This document shows positions 1-8,386 of a DNA stretch of 64,000 bases, in pieces (within the stretch, counting starts at the first letter, position 1; the number at the start of each line of letters is the position of its first letter). Below the pieces are notes generated by a model. It was given only the letters and a program-made list of their open reading frames with translations, was not told the origin of the DNA and searched no databases. Made by a program: the position numbers and the translations under genes. The DNA comes from Kibdelosporangium aridum (GTDB taxonomy: Bacteria > Actinomycetota > Actinomycetes > Mycobacteriales > Pseudonocardiaceae), in NCBI RefSeq assembly GCF_900176515.1, contig NZ_FWXV01000002.1, positions 1,240,001 through 1,304,000 of the forward strand. Reading direction: 5' to 3'.

Positions 1-303
1 TCCGACGACCCGACGCGCTACCGCCTGTCGGACGAGCTCGAGGCGTGGAAGCTGAAGGACCCGATCGAGCGGGTCCGGGTGCACCTGGTCCGCAGCGGCA
101 TGGCCGAGCCGGAGTTCTTCGACGAGGTGCAGCTCGAAGCCGACCAGTTGGCCTCCGAGCTGCGGACGTACTGCTTCAACATGCCGGACCCGCCTGCCGA
201 GCGGATCTTCTCCAAGGTCTACGCGGGCGGAAACCCGCTGCTGGAACGGGAACGCGACGAATACCTGGAGTACCTGGCCGGTTTCGAGGGGGGTGCGCAC
301 TGA
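1..303 (+). CDS. 2-oxoacid dehydrogenase E1 alpha subunit, C-terminal part (5' end outside window)
   Basis: The frame is open from base 1 and ends in TGA at 301-303, giving the last 100 residues. The visible start reads S-D-D-P-T-R-Y-R, the segment that follows the thiamine-binding core in E1 alpha subunits of pyruvate and branched-chain 2-oxoacid dehydrogenases. The helical tail that follows is also typical. E1 alpha pairs with E1 beta to decarboxylate the 2-oxoacid on thiamine diphosphate. The next gene begins one base after this stop, so the two are co-translated. Whether the substrate is pyruvate or branched-chain oxoacids cannot be settled from this fragment. Confidence 0.85.
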   Translation, partial: SDDPTRYRLSDELEAWKLKDPIERVRVHLVRSGMAEPEFFDEVQLEADQLASELRTYCFNMPDPPAERIFSKVYAGGNPLLERERDEYLEYLAGFEGGAH

Positions 304-304
304 A

Positions 305-1324
305 ATGGCGGCACCAGTGATGGATCCGAAGACGGCCGCTGCCGCGGCACCCACGAAACTGACCATGGGCAAGGCCATCAACATGGGCCTGCGCGCCGCG
401 ATGGAGCGCGACCCCAAGGTGATCGTGATGGGCGAGGACGTCGGCAAGATGGGCGGCGTCTACCGGATCACCGACGGCCTGCAGAAGGATTTCGGTGAGC
501 ATCGGGTGCTGGACACCCCGCTGGCCGAGTCGGGCATCGTCGGCACCGCGGTCGGCCTGGCCGTACGCGGCTTCCGGCCGGTGTGCGAGATCCAGTTCGA
601 AGGCTTCATCTTCCCGGCGTTCGACCAGATCAACAGCCAGGTCGCCAAGCTGCACTACCGCACGCAGGGCATGCTCAAGGTGCCGCTGGTGATCCGGGTT
701 CCGTTCGGTGGCGGTGTCGGTGCGGTCGAGCACCACTCCGAGTCGCCGGAGTCGCTGTTCGCGCACCTGCCCGGGGTGAAGGTCGTTTCCTGCTCGAACC
801 CGGTCGACGCCTACTGGATGATCCAGCAGGCCATCGATTCCGACGACCCGGTGCTGTTCTTCGAGCCGAAGCGGCGCTACCACGAGAAAGCCGAGATCGA
901 CTTCGACGCGACGCCGTACCCGTTGTGGCGTTCGCGGGTGGTCCGCCAGGGTTCGACCGCGACCCTCGCGGCTTATGGCCCGATGGTGAAGACCTGCCTG
1001 GACGCGGCGAACGCGGCCGCGGAGGACGGGCACGAGCTCGAGGTCATCGACCTGCGCACGTTGTCGCCGCTCGACCTGGACCCGGTGTTCGAGTCGGTGC
1101 GCCGCACCGGACACCTCGTCGTGGTCAGCGAGGCGCCGGGCGAGGTGTCGATCGCGTCCGAGATCGCCGACCGTGTGCAGCGCGAGTGCTTCTACTCGCT
1201 GGAAGCCCCCGTGCTCAAGGTGACCGGGTTCGACACGCCGTACCCGCCGTCCAAGGTGGAGGAGGAGTACCTCCCCGACCTTGACCGCGTGCTCGACGCC
1301 GTCGACCGATCGCTGGCGTGGTGA
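305..1324 (+). CDS. 2-oxoacid dehydrogenase E1 beta subunit
   Basis: This 339-residue protein has the transketolase pyrimidine-binding domain in its first half (MGEDVG near residue 40, then a Gly-rich segment before HHSES) and the transketolase C-terminal domain in the second half. Length is normal for the family. It forms the E1 heterotetramer with the upstream alpha subunit and feeds acyl groups to the downstream E2. ATG at 305 is preferred over GTG at 293, because the G-rich ribosome-binding stretch at 285-292 abuts the GTG but is correctly spaced from the ATG. The stop is 3 bp from the E2 start, so this is an E1alpha-E1beta-E2 operon. No E3 gene is visible; E3 is often encoded elsewhere. 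Confidence 0.93.
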   Translation: MAAPVMDPKTAAAAAPTKLTMGKAINMGLRAAMERDPKVIVMGEDVGKMGGVYRITDGLQKDFGEHRVLDTPLAESGIVGTAVGLAVRGFRPVCEIQFEGFIFPAFDQINSQVAKLHYRTQGMLKVPLVIRVPFGGGVGAVEHHSESPESLFAHLPGVKVVSCSNPVDAYWMIQQAIDSDDPVLFFEPKRRYHEKAEIDFDATPYPLWRSRVVRQGSTATLAAYGPMVKTCLDAANAAAEDGHELEVIDLRTLSPLDLDPVFESVRRTGHLVVVSEAPGEVSIASEIADRVQRECFYSLEAPVLKVTGFDTPYPPSKVEEEYLPDLDRVLDAVDRSLAW

Positions 1325-1327
1325 GCC

Positions 1328-2650
1328 GTGCCTGACTACAAGCACTTCCCCCTTCCTGACGTCGGTGAAGGCCTTGTCGAGGCGGAGATCCTGACTTGGC
1401 ACGTGCAGCCGGGTTCGAAGGTCAAGGTCAACGACATCTTCGTGGAGATCGAGACGTCCAAGGCCGCCGTCGAGCTGCCCGCGCCCTACGAAGGCGTGGT
1501 CACCGAACTGCTGGCCCAGCCGGGTGAGACGGTCGCGGTCGGCACGCCGATCATCGTCTTCGACATCGACCCGGACGGTCCCGAGAAGCCCTCTTCGGAC
1601 AACGGGTCCGGGGGGACCAAGATCGGCGAGGAAAGCGCGGACGGCCGGATCCAGAGCCTGGTCGGCTACGGCCCGAAGACCGGTTCGGCGAAACGCCGTG
1701 CCCGCAAGGGTTCCGCACCCGCGCCGGTGGCTGCCTCGCAGCCCGAGCCGGTTGCGGCTCCGGCCGTTGCCGAGCCGGTCGCCGCGGCCGCGCCTGCCGG
1801 TGGCTACGTGCCGCTGGCCAAGCCGCCGGTACGCAAACTGGCCAAGGAACTCGGCGTCGACCTGCGCGCCCTGGCGGTCGAAGGCCAGGTCATCACGCGG
1901 GACGACGTCCAGCGCGCGGCCACGCCGGAGCCCGCCGCCGCGGTGGTCTCCTCGGGCGAACGGGAACGCCGTGTCCCGGTGCGCGGTGTCCGCAAGGCGA
2001 CCGCGAAAGCCATGGTGGACAGCGCGTTCACGGCTCCGCATGTCACGGAGTTCATGACCGTCGACGTCACGCCGATGATGGAACTGCGGGCGAAGCTGAA
2101 GAACCACCCGCAGTTCCGGGACGTGAAGCTGACGCCGTTGACCTTCGCCGCCAAGGCAGTGCTGCTGGCGATGAAGCGGACACCGGACATCAACGCGGTG
2201 TGGGACGGCGACGAGATCGTCTACAAGTCCTATGTGCACTTGGGTATCGCCGCCGCCACCCCGCGTGGCCTGGTCGTGCCCAAGATCCACGACGCCGACC
2301 AGCTGTCACTGCGTGAGCTGGCCGAGGCGTTGGAGGCGTTGACGGTCAAGGCCCGTGACGGCAAGACGACCCCGGCGGAGATGGCGAACGGGACGTTCAC
2401 CATCACCAACATCGGTGTGTTCGGAGTGGACACCGGCACGCCGATCATCAACCCGGGTGAGTCGGCGATCCTGGCACTCGGCACCATCCGCGACATGCCG
2501 TGGGTGGTCGAGGGGCAGATCGTGCCGCGCAAGATCTGCCAGCTGTCGCTGAGTTTCGACCACCGTGTGATCGACGGTCAGCAAGGCTCCGAGTTCCTCG
2601 CGGACGTCGGTGCACTGCTCGCTGATCCGAGCATCGCGATCACGTATTAG
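1328..2650 (+). CDS. Dihydrolipoamide acyltransferase E2 component
   Basis: The 440 residues show the full E2 plan. A single lipoyl domain at residues 5-80 carries the lipoylated Lys45 in E-T-S-K-A. An Ala/Pro-rich linker follows, then an E1/E3-binding domain near residues 155-195 and a catalytic acyltransferase domain with the D-H-R-V-I-D-G motif (catalytic His412). It moves the acyl group from E1 to coenzyme A. The GTG start is 3 bp after the E1 beta stop. A single lipoyl domain fits the actinobacterial BkdC-type E2 better than the multi-lipoyl SucB/DlaT, so a branched-chain substrate is plausible but inferred. The stop overlaps the convergent next gene by 4 bp. Confidence 0.93.
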   Translation: MPDYKHFPLPDVGEGLVEAEILTWHVQPGSKVKVNDIFVEIETSKAAVELPAPYEGVVTELLAQPGETVAVGTPIIVFDIDPDGPEKPSSDNGSGGTKIGEESADGRIQSLVGYGPKTGSAKRRARKGSAPAPVAASQPEPVAAPAVAEPVAAAAPAGGYVPLAKPPVRKLAKELGVDLRALAVEGQVITRDDVQRAATPEPAAAVVSSGERERRVPVRGVRKATAKAMVDSAFTAPHVTEFMTVDVTPMMELRAKLKNHPQFRDVKLTPLTFAAKAVLLAMKRTPDINAVWDGDEIVYKSYVHLGIAAATPRGLVVPKIHDADQLSLRELAEALEALTVKARDGKTTPAEMANGTFTITNIGVFGVDTGTPIINPGESAILALGTIRDMPWVVEGQIVPRKICQLSLSFDHRVIDGQQGSEFLADVGALLADPSIAITY

Positions 2651-3219
2651 CTGTTCGGGTCCCGGCCGGTGAGGCCGAGGATCCGGTCCAGCAGCGGGGC
2701 GTCTGCGGGTACGGGCACTTCCGGCCCGTAGACGCCCATGTCGCGGCCCCATTCCGCGCCGGACTCGACTTCCTTGTGCACGTAGGCCAGCAGGTCTTCG
2801 CTGAACTCGATCGACTGTCCGGTCGCCCGGGCCAAGTCCGACCCGTGGACGACGATCTCGCCGGTGACCATGCCGCCGACCATCGCGGCAGGCAATTCAG
2901 TCGGGCCACCCATGTGCGTGGTGCCTTCCCACGCGGCCGGGTCGCTCCAGGACTCGGTGAGCTTCGCCAGCTGCGCGACCAGCTTCGGCTGCCAGTCGTC
3001 CGGGATGTCCACTTCGGACTCCGGAGTGACCGGCGGCGGCACGGTCTCCTTGCGCGCGGCGCCTTCCAGGGACGGACCCCAGTACAGCAGGTGGTTGAGC
3101 AGCCGGCTGACGTCGAAATCGCTGCACGGCGTCTGCTCGCCGAGCTGGTCCGGCTTGATCCCGTTGACGACGTCGATCACGGGTCCGGTGGCGTAGGGGA
3201 AGAGCTGGTCTGGAGACAT
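2647..3219 (-). CDS. TIGR03086-like metal-binding protein (DinB / mycothiol-dependent maleylpyruvate isomerase fold)
   Basis: The 190-residue protein matches the TIGR03086 pattern as I remember it: an N-terminal helix with a His near the H-L-L-Y-W-G segment, and a later V-V-H-G-S-D-L-A-R-A-T-G-Q motif giving the metal-binding His and Asp. Actinomycetes carry many such four-helix proteins, some using mycothiol as a cofactor; the substrate here is unknown. ATG at 3219 is chosen; ATG at 3225 is also possible, and codons further upstream run into the divergent regulator. The gene is head-to-head with the AraC regulator at 3272, with only 52 bp between, so that regulator may control it. Confidence 0.7.
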   Translation of the reverse strand: MSPDQLFPYATGPVIDVVNGIKPDQLGEQTPCSDFDVSRLLNHLLYWGPSLEGAARKETVPPPVTPESEVDIPDDWQPKLVAQLAKLTESWSDPAAWEGTTHMGGPTELPAAMVGGMVTGEIVVHGSDLARATGQSIEFSEDLLAYVHKEVESGAEWGRDMGVYGPEVPVPADAPLLDRILGLTGRDPNS

Positions 3220-3271
3220 GCGCATCACCGTAAAGTGGACGGCGCGGCGGTGTATTGAACAAAGGCGACAG

Positions 3272-4006
3272 ATGAGCAGGGACCCGCGTGAGCTGGCGTG
3301 GCAGAAGTTCCAGAGCCACACGTTCACCGAGCCCGCGCCCGATCTGGCGCCTTATGTCGCCCGGTACTGGATGGTCGAGTGGGATTACGAGGAGCCCTAC
3401 CGCCAGCTGATCGTGCCGTATCCGAACGTGCACCTGACGTTTCACACAGACTCGGCGAACCTCAACGGCGTGTCGAGCGGGCACGTGTTCCAAGTGCTCG
3501 ACGGCCGTAAAAGCGTGTTCGGCGTCGCCTTCCGGCCGGGGATGTTCCGGCCGTTCCTTGGCCGAGCGGTCTCGACGATCACCGACCGGGTCATCCCGGC
3601 GGCGGAGGTCTTCACCGGGATGCCCGTTCGCTACGCGGTTGCCGAAGTCGAGGACTTCCTGCGGGCCAACCTGCCTGAGCCGGATCCCAAGGCAGAGCTG
3701 GCCGCGCAGGTCGTCGAACGGATCACGACGGCGCCCGAAATCGTCCGGGTCGACGTGCTGGCCAAGGAGTTCGACACGACCGTGCGGCAGTTGCAGCGGT
3801 TGTTCGCCGAGCACGTCGGGGTCGGGCCGAAGTGGGTGATCCGCCGTTACCGGCTGCACGAGGTGACCGAGCAGATGGCCGCCGGCTCCAAGATCGACTG
3901 GGCTTGTCTGGCCGCCGACCTCGGTTACGCCGACCAAGCCCACTTCACCAGGGATTTCACCAGGATGTTCGGGGAGACCCCGACGCGATACGCGGAACGC
4001 TACTGA
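3272..4006 (+). CDS. AraC-family transcriptional regulator
   Basis: The 244-residue protein has an N-terminal sensing domain of the DUF6597 type (W-M-V-E-W-D, then F-R-P-G near residue 90). The C-terminal AraC DNA-binding domain has two helix-turn-helix segments, around residues 160-185 and 205-235, ending in the family signature F-T-R-D-F-T-R-M-F-G-x-T-P. ATG at 3272 is preferred because codons upstream fall inside the short divergent promoter region. It is divergent from the DinB-fold gene and overlaps the convergent aldo/keto reductase stop by 7 bp. A role in controlling the divergent gene is inferred from position. Confidence 0.88.
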   Translation: MSRDPRELAWQKFQSHTFTEPAPDLAPYVARYWMVEWDYEEPYRQLIVPYPNVHLTFHTDSANLNGVSSGHVFQVLDGRKSVFGVAFRPGMFRPFLGRAVSTITDRVIPAAEVFTGMPVRYAVAEVEDFLRANLPEPDPKAELAAQVVERITTAPEIVRVDVLAKEFDTTVRQLQRLFAEHVGVGPKWVIRRYRLHEVTEQMAAGSKIDWACLAADLGYADQAHFTRDFTRMFGETPTRYAERY

Positions 4007-4953
4007 TCGAGCAGTGCCAGGTGCTCCGGCGCGAGCTCGAGGTCGAACGCGGGTGCGTAGGCCTCGTAGTGCTCCCACGTGCGCGGCCCGATGATGGGTA
4101 CGACCTGTGATTGCTGCTGCAGCCACGCCAACACGACCTGGCTCCTGGTCACGCCCAGCTCCTGCGCGATTTTTGCGACGGTCGCCAACCGCGTTTCGGT
4201 CTCAGGGCCGTCGTACTGCTTGTACATCCCTTCTTTGTCGGTGCGTCCTTCGTAGACGCCGGAAAGGATGGGCGAGTACGCGGCCAACGTGACATCAGGG
4301 TTGTGCCGCAACCACTCGATCATTTCCGGACCGGCGACATTGCGCGCGCCAGTACGCGGCTTCAGGTACGAATACTGTTGCTGCACAACGATGGGCACGG
4401 TCCAGCCGTTCTCCCGGCACAACGCCCGCATCTGCTCAAGCCGCCATGTCCAGACGTTGCTCCAGCCGATGTACCGGACTTTGCCCGCCCGCACGATCTC
4501 GTCGAGTGTCTGGAGCGTCTCCTCCAGTGGAGTCGTCATGTCGTCAACGTGGATGTAGTACAGGTCAACGTGATCGGTCTGCAGCCTCTTCAGGCTTCCG
4601 TCAATACCGCGCCTGATCACCTCGGCACTCGCGCCCTCGTAGTACGGCTCAGCGCTGGGCGCCTTACGCGCGGCGTCGAGATCCGTGATTGCCGCGGACA
4701 CCTTCGTCGCGAGGAAAACCTTGTCCCGCTTGCCTTTCAGCAACTCGCCGAGCGCTGCCTCACTCTCCCCGCCCCGGGCCTGCGGGCCGGTCCACCACGC
4801 GTAGCAGTCGGCCGTGTCCAGGAAGTCCCCGCCAGCGTCGAGGTAGGCGTCGAGGATGCGCGCCGAAGTAGGCTGGTCGGTGAGCGTCCCCATCAACATG
4901 CAGCCGAGCGAGACCTGGCTGACCGTGTGTTCACCGAGTTGGACTCTCTTCAT
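4000..4953 (-). CDS. Aldo/keto reductase
   Basis: The 317-residue protein is an NADPH-dependent oxidoreductase of the AKR TIM-barrel family. The catalytic tetrad is visible: Asp in F-L-D-T-A-D, Tyr in D-C-Y-A-W-W, Lys in L-A-T-K-V and His in Y-I-H-V-D. The C-terminal cofactor segment P-I-I-G-P-R-T is also present. The start has a TAGGCT box 6 nt upstream and no ribosome-binding site, so it is probably leaderless. It is divergent from a MocR-type PLP regulator with only 45 bp between them. Some aldo/keto reductases reduce pyridoxal, so a link to vitamin B6 is possible but speculative. Confidence 0.88.
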   Translation of the reverse strand: MKRVQLGEHTVSQVSLGCMLMGTLTDQPTSARILDAYLDAGGDFLDTADCYAWWTGPQARGGESEAALGELLKGKRDKVFLATKVSAAITDLDAARKAPSAEPYYEGASAEVIRRGIDGSLKRLQTDHVDLYYIHVDDMTTPLEETLQTLDEIVRAGKVRYIGWSNVWTWRLEQMRALCRENGWTVPIVVQQQYSYLKPRTGARNVAGPEMIEWLRHNPDVTLAAYSPILSGVYEGRTDKEGMYKQYDGPETETRLATVAKIAQELGVTRSQVVLAWLQQQSQVVPIIGPRTWEHYEAYAPAFDLELAPEHLALLDQ

Positions 4954-4998
4954 ATTTCGAGCCTATGAGCGATCGGTCCGGTACTACAGTCCACTTCT
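4954..4998. promoter_or_regulatory. Divergent promoter region between aldo/keto reductase and MocR gene
   Basis: The 45-bp gap holds face-to-face signals. A TAGGCT box on the minus strand lies 6 nt before the reductase ATG. A TACAGT box at 4985-4990 lies 8 nt before the GTG at 4999. The central GTCCGGTACTACAGTCCAC contains two partly symmetric GTCC/GGAC elements, as expected for a MocR dimer. Overlap of this element with the regulator's own -10 box suggests autorepression. The operator assignment is inference. Confidence 0.4.
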
Positions 4999-6357
4999 GT
5001 GAGCAGATCGCAGACCAATTTGGGGTGGGACGTCCTGCTGGACATGTCCGGCCCCGGCGCACAGCACGAGCAACTCGCCCGCGCGCTGCGCACCGCGATC
5101 CGTGAGGGCGTGCTGAAGAAGGGCGCGACGCTGCCGCCGAGCCGCAAACTGGCCGGAGATCTGCAGTGCTCACGATGGGTCGTCACACAGGCGTACGCGC
5201 AATTGGTCGCCGAGGGCTATCTCGAGACCAGGACCGGGTCAGCCACCCGCGTGCACTGCTGGGCGGACGAGATCTGGAAGCCCGTGCCACGACGGCAGGA
5301 GCCCGCACCACCGCGATACGACCTCGCCCCTGGCCTGCCGGACCTGCGCAATTTCCCGCGAAGGCGGTGGGCCGACGCGGTTCGTGACGCGTTGTCCACA
5401 GCACCGCACACCGATCTGGGCGTGCCAATCGAGGGCGGACATCCGCGGTTGCGAACGGTTCTGGCTGAGTATCTGCGCCGGACCCGGGGCGCGGTCACGG
5501 ATGACGTGTTGATTTGCTCCGGTGTGTGCCACGGCGTCACATTGGTCGGCCGGGCGCTGCACGCGGCAGGCATCACGCAGGTCGCTGTGGAGGAACCGGG
5601 GTGGACTCGGGTGTGGCGAGCGGCTGAGGACGCTGGGCTCGAGGTCGTCCCGGTGCCGGTGGACTCGAATGGCCTGTGCGTGGACCAGATTCCTGATGGC
5701 GTGCGCGCGGTCATCGTCACGCCCGCGCACCAGTTCCCGTCGGGGGTCGTGCTCACGCCGGAGAGGCGTGCCGCGTTGCTGTCGTGGGCCCGCGATGTCG
5801 ACGGCCTGATTCTGGAAGACGACTACGACGCCGAGTTCCGCTACGACCGTAAGCCCATTGGAACCGTGCAAGGCATGGATCCACGGCGAGTCGTGCTGCT
5901 CGGTTCGGTCAGCAAGACGTTGAGCCCAGCGCTCGGCATCGGCTGGTGCGTTGTTCCTCCACAGTGGACCGTGCCGATGGCGGCACCGCCGGTGATCGAC
6001 CAGTTGGCGCTGGCCACTTTCATCGAGAAAGGCTGGTATCACCGGTACCTGCGTGCGGCTCGGCTGCGGTACCGCACACGCCGCGACGCATTGCTGGACG
6101 CGTTGGGCCCGCTTGACGTCTCGGGTGCCGCGGCTGGGCTACATCTGTTGCTGCACTTGGATTCTCCAGCCGACGAGGTCGTTCATCGGGCGGCTGTGCA
6201 GGGCTTGAAGCTCGTCAGCCTCGACGCGTACCGGTCCAGGCCAGGCGATCCCGCGCTGGTGCTTGGCTACGGCAACCTGGCAGACAGTTCGGTGTCCGAA
6301 GCGGTCGCAGTGCTCAAGGACTCGATAGGTCGAAGTGGCTCGGGAAGTTCGCGATGA
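4999..6357 (+). CDS. MocR/PdxR-type regulator (GntR DNA-binding domain fused to aminotransferase domain)
   Basis: The 452-residue protein has an N-terminal GntR winged helix (residues 15-80, with L-P-P-S-R-K-L-A and the recognition helix S-R-W-V-V-T-Q-A-Y) joined by a linker to a fold-type I aminotransferase-like domain. The PLP lysine is in G-S-V-S-K-T-L-S-P, and the E-D-D-Y-D-A-E-F motif is intact. MocR proteins use PLP as an effector rather than catalysing transamination. PdxR members regulate pyridoxal phosphate synthesis. No pdxS or pdxT gene lies nearby; the only divergent neighbour is an aldo/keto reductase. Confidence 0.92.
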   Translation: MSRSQTNLGWDVLLDMSGPGAQHEQLARALRTAIREGVLKKGATLPPSRKLAGDLQCSRWVVTQAYAQLVAEGYLETRTGSATRVHCWADEIWKPVPRRQEPAPPRYDLAPGLPDLRNFPRRRWADAVRDALSTAPHTDLGVPIEGGHPRLRTVLAEYLRRTRGAVTDDVLICSGVCHGVTLVGRALHAAGITQVAVEEPGWTRVWRAAEDAGLEVVPVPVDSNGLCVDQIPDGVRAVIVTPAHQFPSGVVLTPERRAALLSWARDVDGLILEDDYDAEFRYDRKPIGTVQGMDPRRVVLLGSVSKTLSPALGIGWCVVPPQWTVPMAAPPVIDQLALATFIEKGWYHRYLRAARLRYRTRRDALLDALGPLDVSGAAAGLHLLLHLDSPADEVVHRAAVQGLKLVSLDAYRSRPGDPALVLGYGNLADSSVSEAVAVLKDSIGRSGSGSSR

Positions 6358-6883
6358 AAGGAATGTCGCCTTTGACCTTCACCCGGCCACGGATGAACAG
6401 CAGCGGCGCGGACGCGTTGCCGGTCGCGACCTTCAGGAAATCGGACGGCGTGATCGTGACCGTCGCACGCGGGTCGCGGTCCTGCACGATCCCTGACGTA
6501 CACCGGCCTTTCTCGATGACGGTCTGGTACCGGTCGTAGCCGCCTGTCTCGCAACCACCGGTGAAACGCCAGTGCACCACGGCATCCGGCGCGTTTTCGC
6601 GGAGATGCCTGGCCATCCGGGCGAAGATCTCGCTCAGCACGACCGTTCGGAGATTGTCGTGCGCCATCAAAGCGTCGAGTTGTGCTGACGAAGCCCGTTC
6701 GATGATCCAGACGAACGTGCTCGTGCTCAACTTGGACAGCTCGATGCCTGTGCCGGCGTTGCCGAGCATGTCCATTGTCTCGATCAGCTGGACGAACTGG
6801 TCCTCGTCGAGCTTCTCGAGGTCGATCGCTCGCGCGAACTCGTCGAACACGCTGGTGTCCGGCAGGCGGTTCCAGTGCTTCAA
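6314..6883 (-). CDS. SCP2 sterol-binding-domain protein, second of a tandem pair
   Basis: About 189 residues. The C-terminal half (D-A-V-V-H-W-R-F, then G-G-Y-D-R-Y and V-T-I-T-P-S-D-F-L) is an SCP2-type lipid-binding domain. The N-terminal half is a short helical repeat-like region shared with the upstream paralogue (D-E-D-Q-F-V-Q-L-I against T-G-D-E-F-V-R-L-I). I start it at the TTG at 6883, which overlaps the upstream TGA as TTGA and so suggests translational coupling; GTG at 6850 is the alternative. A role in carrying or sensing lipid or acyl-CoA is inferred from the domain. Its 3' end overlaps the convergent MocR gene by 44 bp. Confidence 0.75.
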   Translation of the reverse strand: MKHWNRLPDTSVFDEFARAIDLEKLDEDQFVQLIETMDMLGNAGTGIELSKLSTSTFVWIIERASSAQLDALMAHDNLRTVVLSEIFARMARHLRENAPDAVVHWRFTGGCETGGYDRYQTVIEKGRCTSGIVQDRDPRATVTITPSDFLKVATGNASAPLLFIRGRVKVKGDIPFIANFPSHFDLSSP

Positions 6884-7521
6884 GGCTTCGGCAGATCGAA
6901 CATGTGCAGCATGCCCGCGGCGAACGGCAGGTCGCCGCGCAGCTTGAGCTTGCCCATCATGAACAGGACGGGGGCCGAGGCGTTCGACGTGATCAGCCGG
7001 AGGAACTCCTGCGGCGGCATGGTGATGGTGACCCGGCTTTCCTTGGTCATCTCCCGGCTCATCGTGCACGTGCCGTTGGAGATGACGGTCTCGTAGCGGT
7101 CATAGCCGCCCTCACCCGTGCCGCCGGAGAACCGCCAGTGCACAACGGCCTCGACATCCTTCGCCTTGTCCTGCCTCAGGTGCGTGGTCATCCGCCGGAA
7201 GATCTCGCCGAGGATGAGATTGCGCAGTTCAGGACGGGCGAGCACCTCCTCGAGCTGTTCTTTGGACGCACCGGCGATGAGCTTGGCGAAAGTCCGCGGC
7301 CCCATCTTGGCGAGGTCGATGCTGACGCTGGAGAGCCGCTGCAACCCGCTGATCAGCCGGACGAACTCGTCGCCGGTGAGCATGGCCGGGTCGATGTTGC
7401 GGGCGATCGCGTCGATGTCGACGTCGGCGAGGCCCTCGGTGGTGGGGTCGAGCGAGTCGATCAGCGTGACCAGCTCACCCGGGCTGAGCCGGCTGATGGC
7501 CTCGACGCTGAGGTCGGGCAT
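6880..7521 (-). CDS. SCP2 sterol-binding-domain protein, first of a tandem pair
   Basis: The 213-residue protein has an N-terminal helical region with repeated L-x-x-L-I-x-x-L units and a C-terminal SCP2 domain (E-A-V-V-H-W-R-F, G-E-G-G-Y-D-R-Y, V-T-I-T-M-P-P). A strong AGGAGGAG ribosome-binding site lies just before the ATG. The gene is divergent from a TetR regulator, and a perfect 12-bp palindrome at 7539-7550 sits in the promoter gap. It forms an operon with the downstream paralogue. SCP2 domains bind lipids and fatty acyl-CoA. The helical N-terminal domain is not one I can name. Confidence 0.82.
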   Translation of the reverse strand: MPDLSVEAISRLSPGELVTLIDSLDPTTEGLADVDIDAIARNIDPAMLTGDEFVRLISGLQRLSSVSIDLAKMGPRTFAKLIAGASKEQLEEVLARPELRNLILGEIFRRMTTHLRQDKAKDVEAVVHWRFSGGTGEGGYDRYETVISNGTCTMSREMTKESRVTITMPPQEFLRLITSNASAPVLFMMGKLKLRGDLPFAAGMLHMFDLPKP

Positions 7522-7538
7522 GAGCTCCTCCTCTTACC

Positions 7539-7550
7539 TACTCGCGAGTA
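7539..7550. promoter_or_regulatory. TACTCGCGAGTA palindromic operator
   Basis: A perfect 12-bp palindrome lies between the divergent SCP2 operon and the TetR gene, 17 bp from the SCP2 start. The same box with one mismatch occurs in the fabG4/fadA2 intergenic region at 11189-11200. Binding by the adjacent TetR protein is the simplest reading but is inferred. Confidence 0.6.
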
Positions 7551-7606
7551 AGAATACGGTCGGGTAGTTACGATGGCAATCTCAAACACGTCGAGGGGTG
7601 GATGCA

Positions 7607-8254
7607 GTGAGCGTGGAGGACAAGCGAGTCAAGCGGCTCCCACGGGAAGTCCGGGAACGACAGATCCTGGACGCAGCCGTCCGCGTGTTCTCCGAGCACG
7701 GCTACCACGAAGCATCGATGGACGAGGTGAGCGAGGTCGCAGGCGTCTCGAAGCCGATGATCTACGCATACCTGGGCTCCAAAGAAGACCTGTTCGCGGC
7801 ATGCATCCGCCGCGAAGCCGGCCTGCTGATGGAAGCCATCGCAGGCGGAGTCGACGTGGACCTGGCGCCCGACATGCAACTGTGGATGGGCCTGCGGTCG
7901 TTCTTCGAGTTCGTGGGGGCGAACAAGCAGAGTTGGCGCGTGCTGCACCGGCAGGTCATCTCGCAGGGCGGACCGTTCAGCGAGGAAGTCCTCGCCATGC
8001 GGTCGAGGGCTATCACCCTGGTGGACGCGCTCCTGGTAGGAGCCGCGACCAAGAAAGGCGTCGACGAGCACGCGCAGAAGAGCACCGAGGCGATGGCCGC
8101 TGCTTTGGTCGGCGCCGGGGAGTCGCTCGCGGACTGGTGGCTCGACCATCCCGCCGTGCCCACACGGACGGTGGCTTCGTGGCTGATGAATTTGGTCTGG
8201 ATGGGCTTCGGAGACCTGGTCGAGGGCGAGGTCTGGACGCCCTCGGAACACTGA
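7607..8254 (+). CDS. TetR-family transcriptional regulator
   Basis: The 215-residue protein has a standard TetR N-terminal helix-turn-helix (R-I-L-D-A-A-V-R-V-F, then S-M-D-E-V-S-E-V-A-G-V-S-K, then Y-L-G-S-K-E-D-L-F) and an all-helical ligand domain. GTG at 7607 is chosen because GAGGGG at 7593-7598 is well placed for it; the earlier in-frame GTG at 7598 overlaps that site. The gene is divergent from the SCP2 pair. Because its presumed operator recurs before fabG4 and fadA2, it probably controls lipid or acyl-CoA genes, with an acyl-CoA as the likely effector (inference). Confidence 0.9.
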   Translation: MSVEDKRVKRLPREVRERQILDAAVRVFSEHGYHEASMDEVSEVAGVSKPMIYAYLGSKEDLFAACIRREAGLLMEAIAGGVDVDLAPDMQLWMGLRSFFEFVGANKQSWRVLHRQVISQGGPFSEEVLAMRSRAITLVDALLVGAATKKGVDEHAQKSTEAMAAALVGAGESLADWWLDHPAVPTRTVASWLMNLVWMGFGDLVEGEVWTPSEH

Positions 8255-8386
8255 CAGGCCAGCGCAGGCAGGTCTCGCGCGGTTGATGCGGCTACCGCTC
8301 GCTGCCGGACTTTCCCTCTGTCACGGCAGGGGTTCGTCTCGAGGTTCCGGCTTGTGTTCGGTTTGCCCTGGACCGTGTGGGTGGCT

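Noticed and set aside
176..2290. 704-codon open frame on the minus strand
   Set aside because: It lies antisense to the E1beta and E2 genes, has low-complexity Arg/His/Gly-rich content and no recognisable domain; it is a GC-driven shadow.
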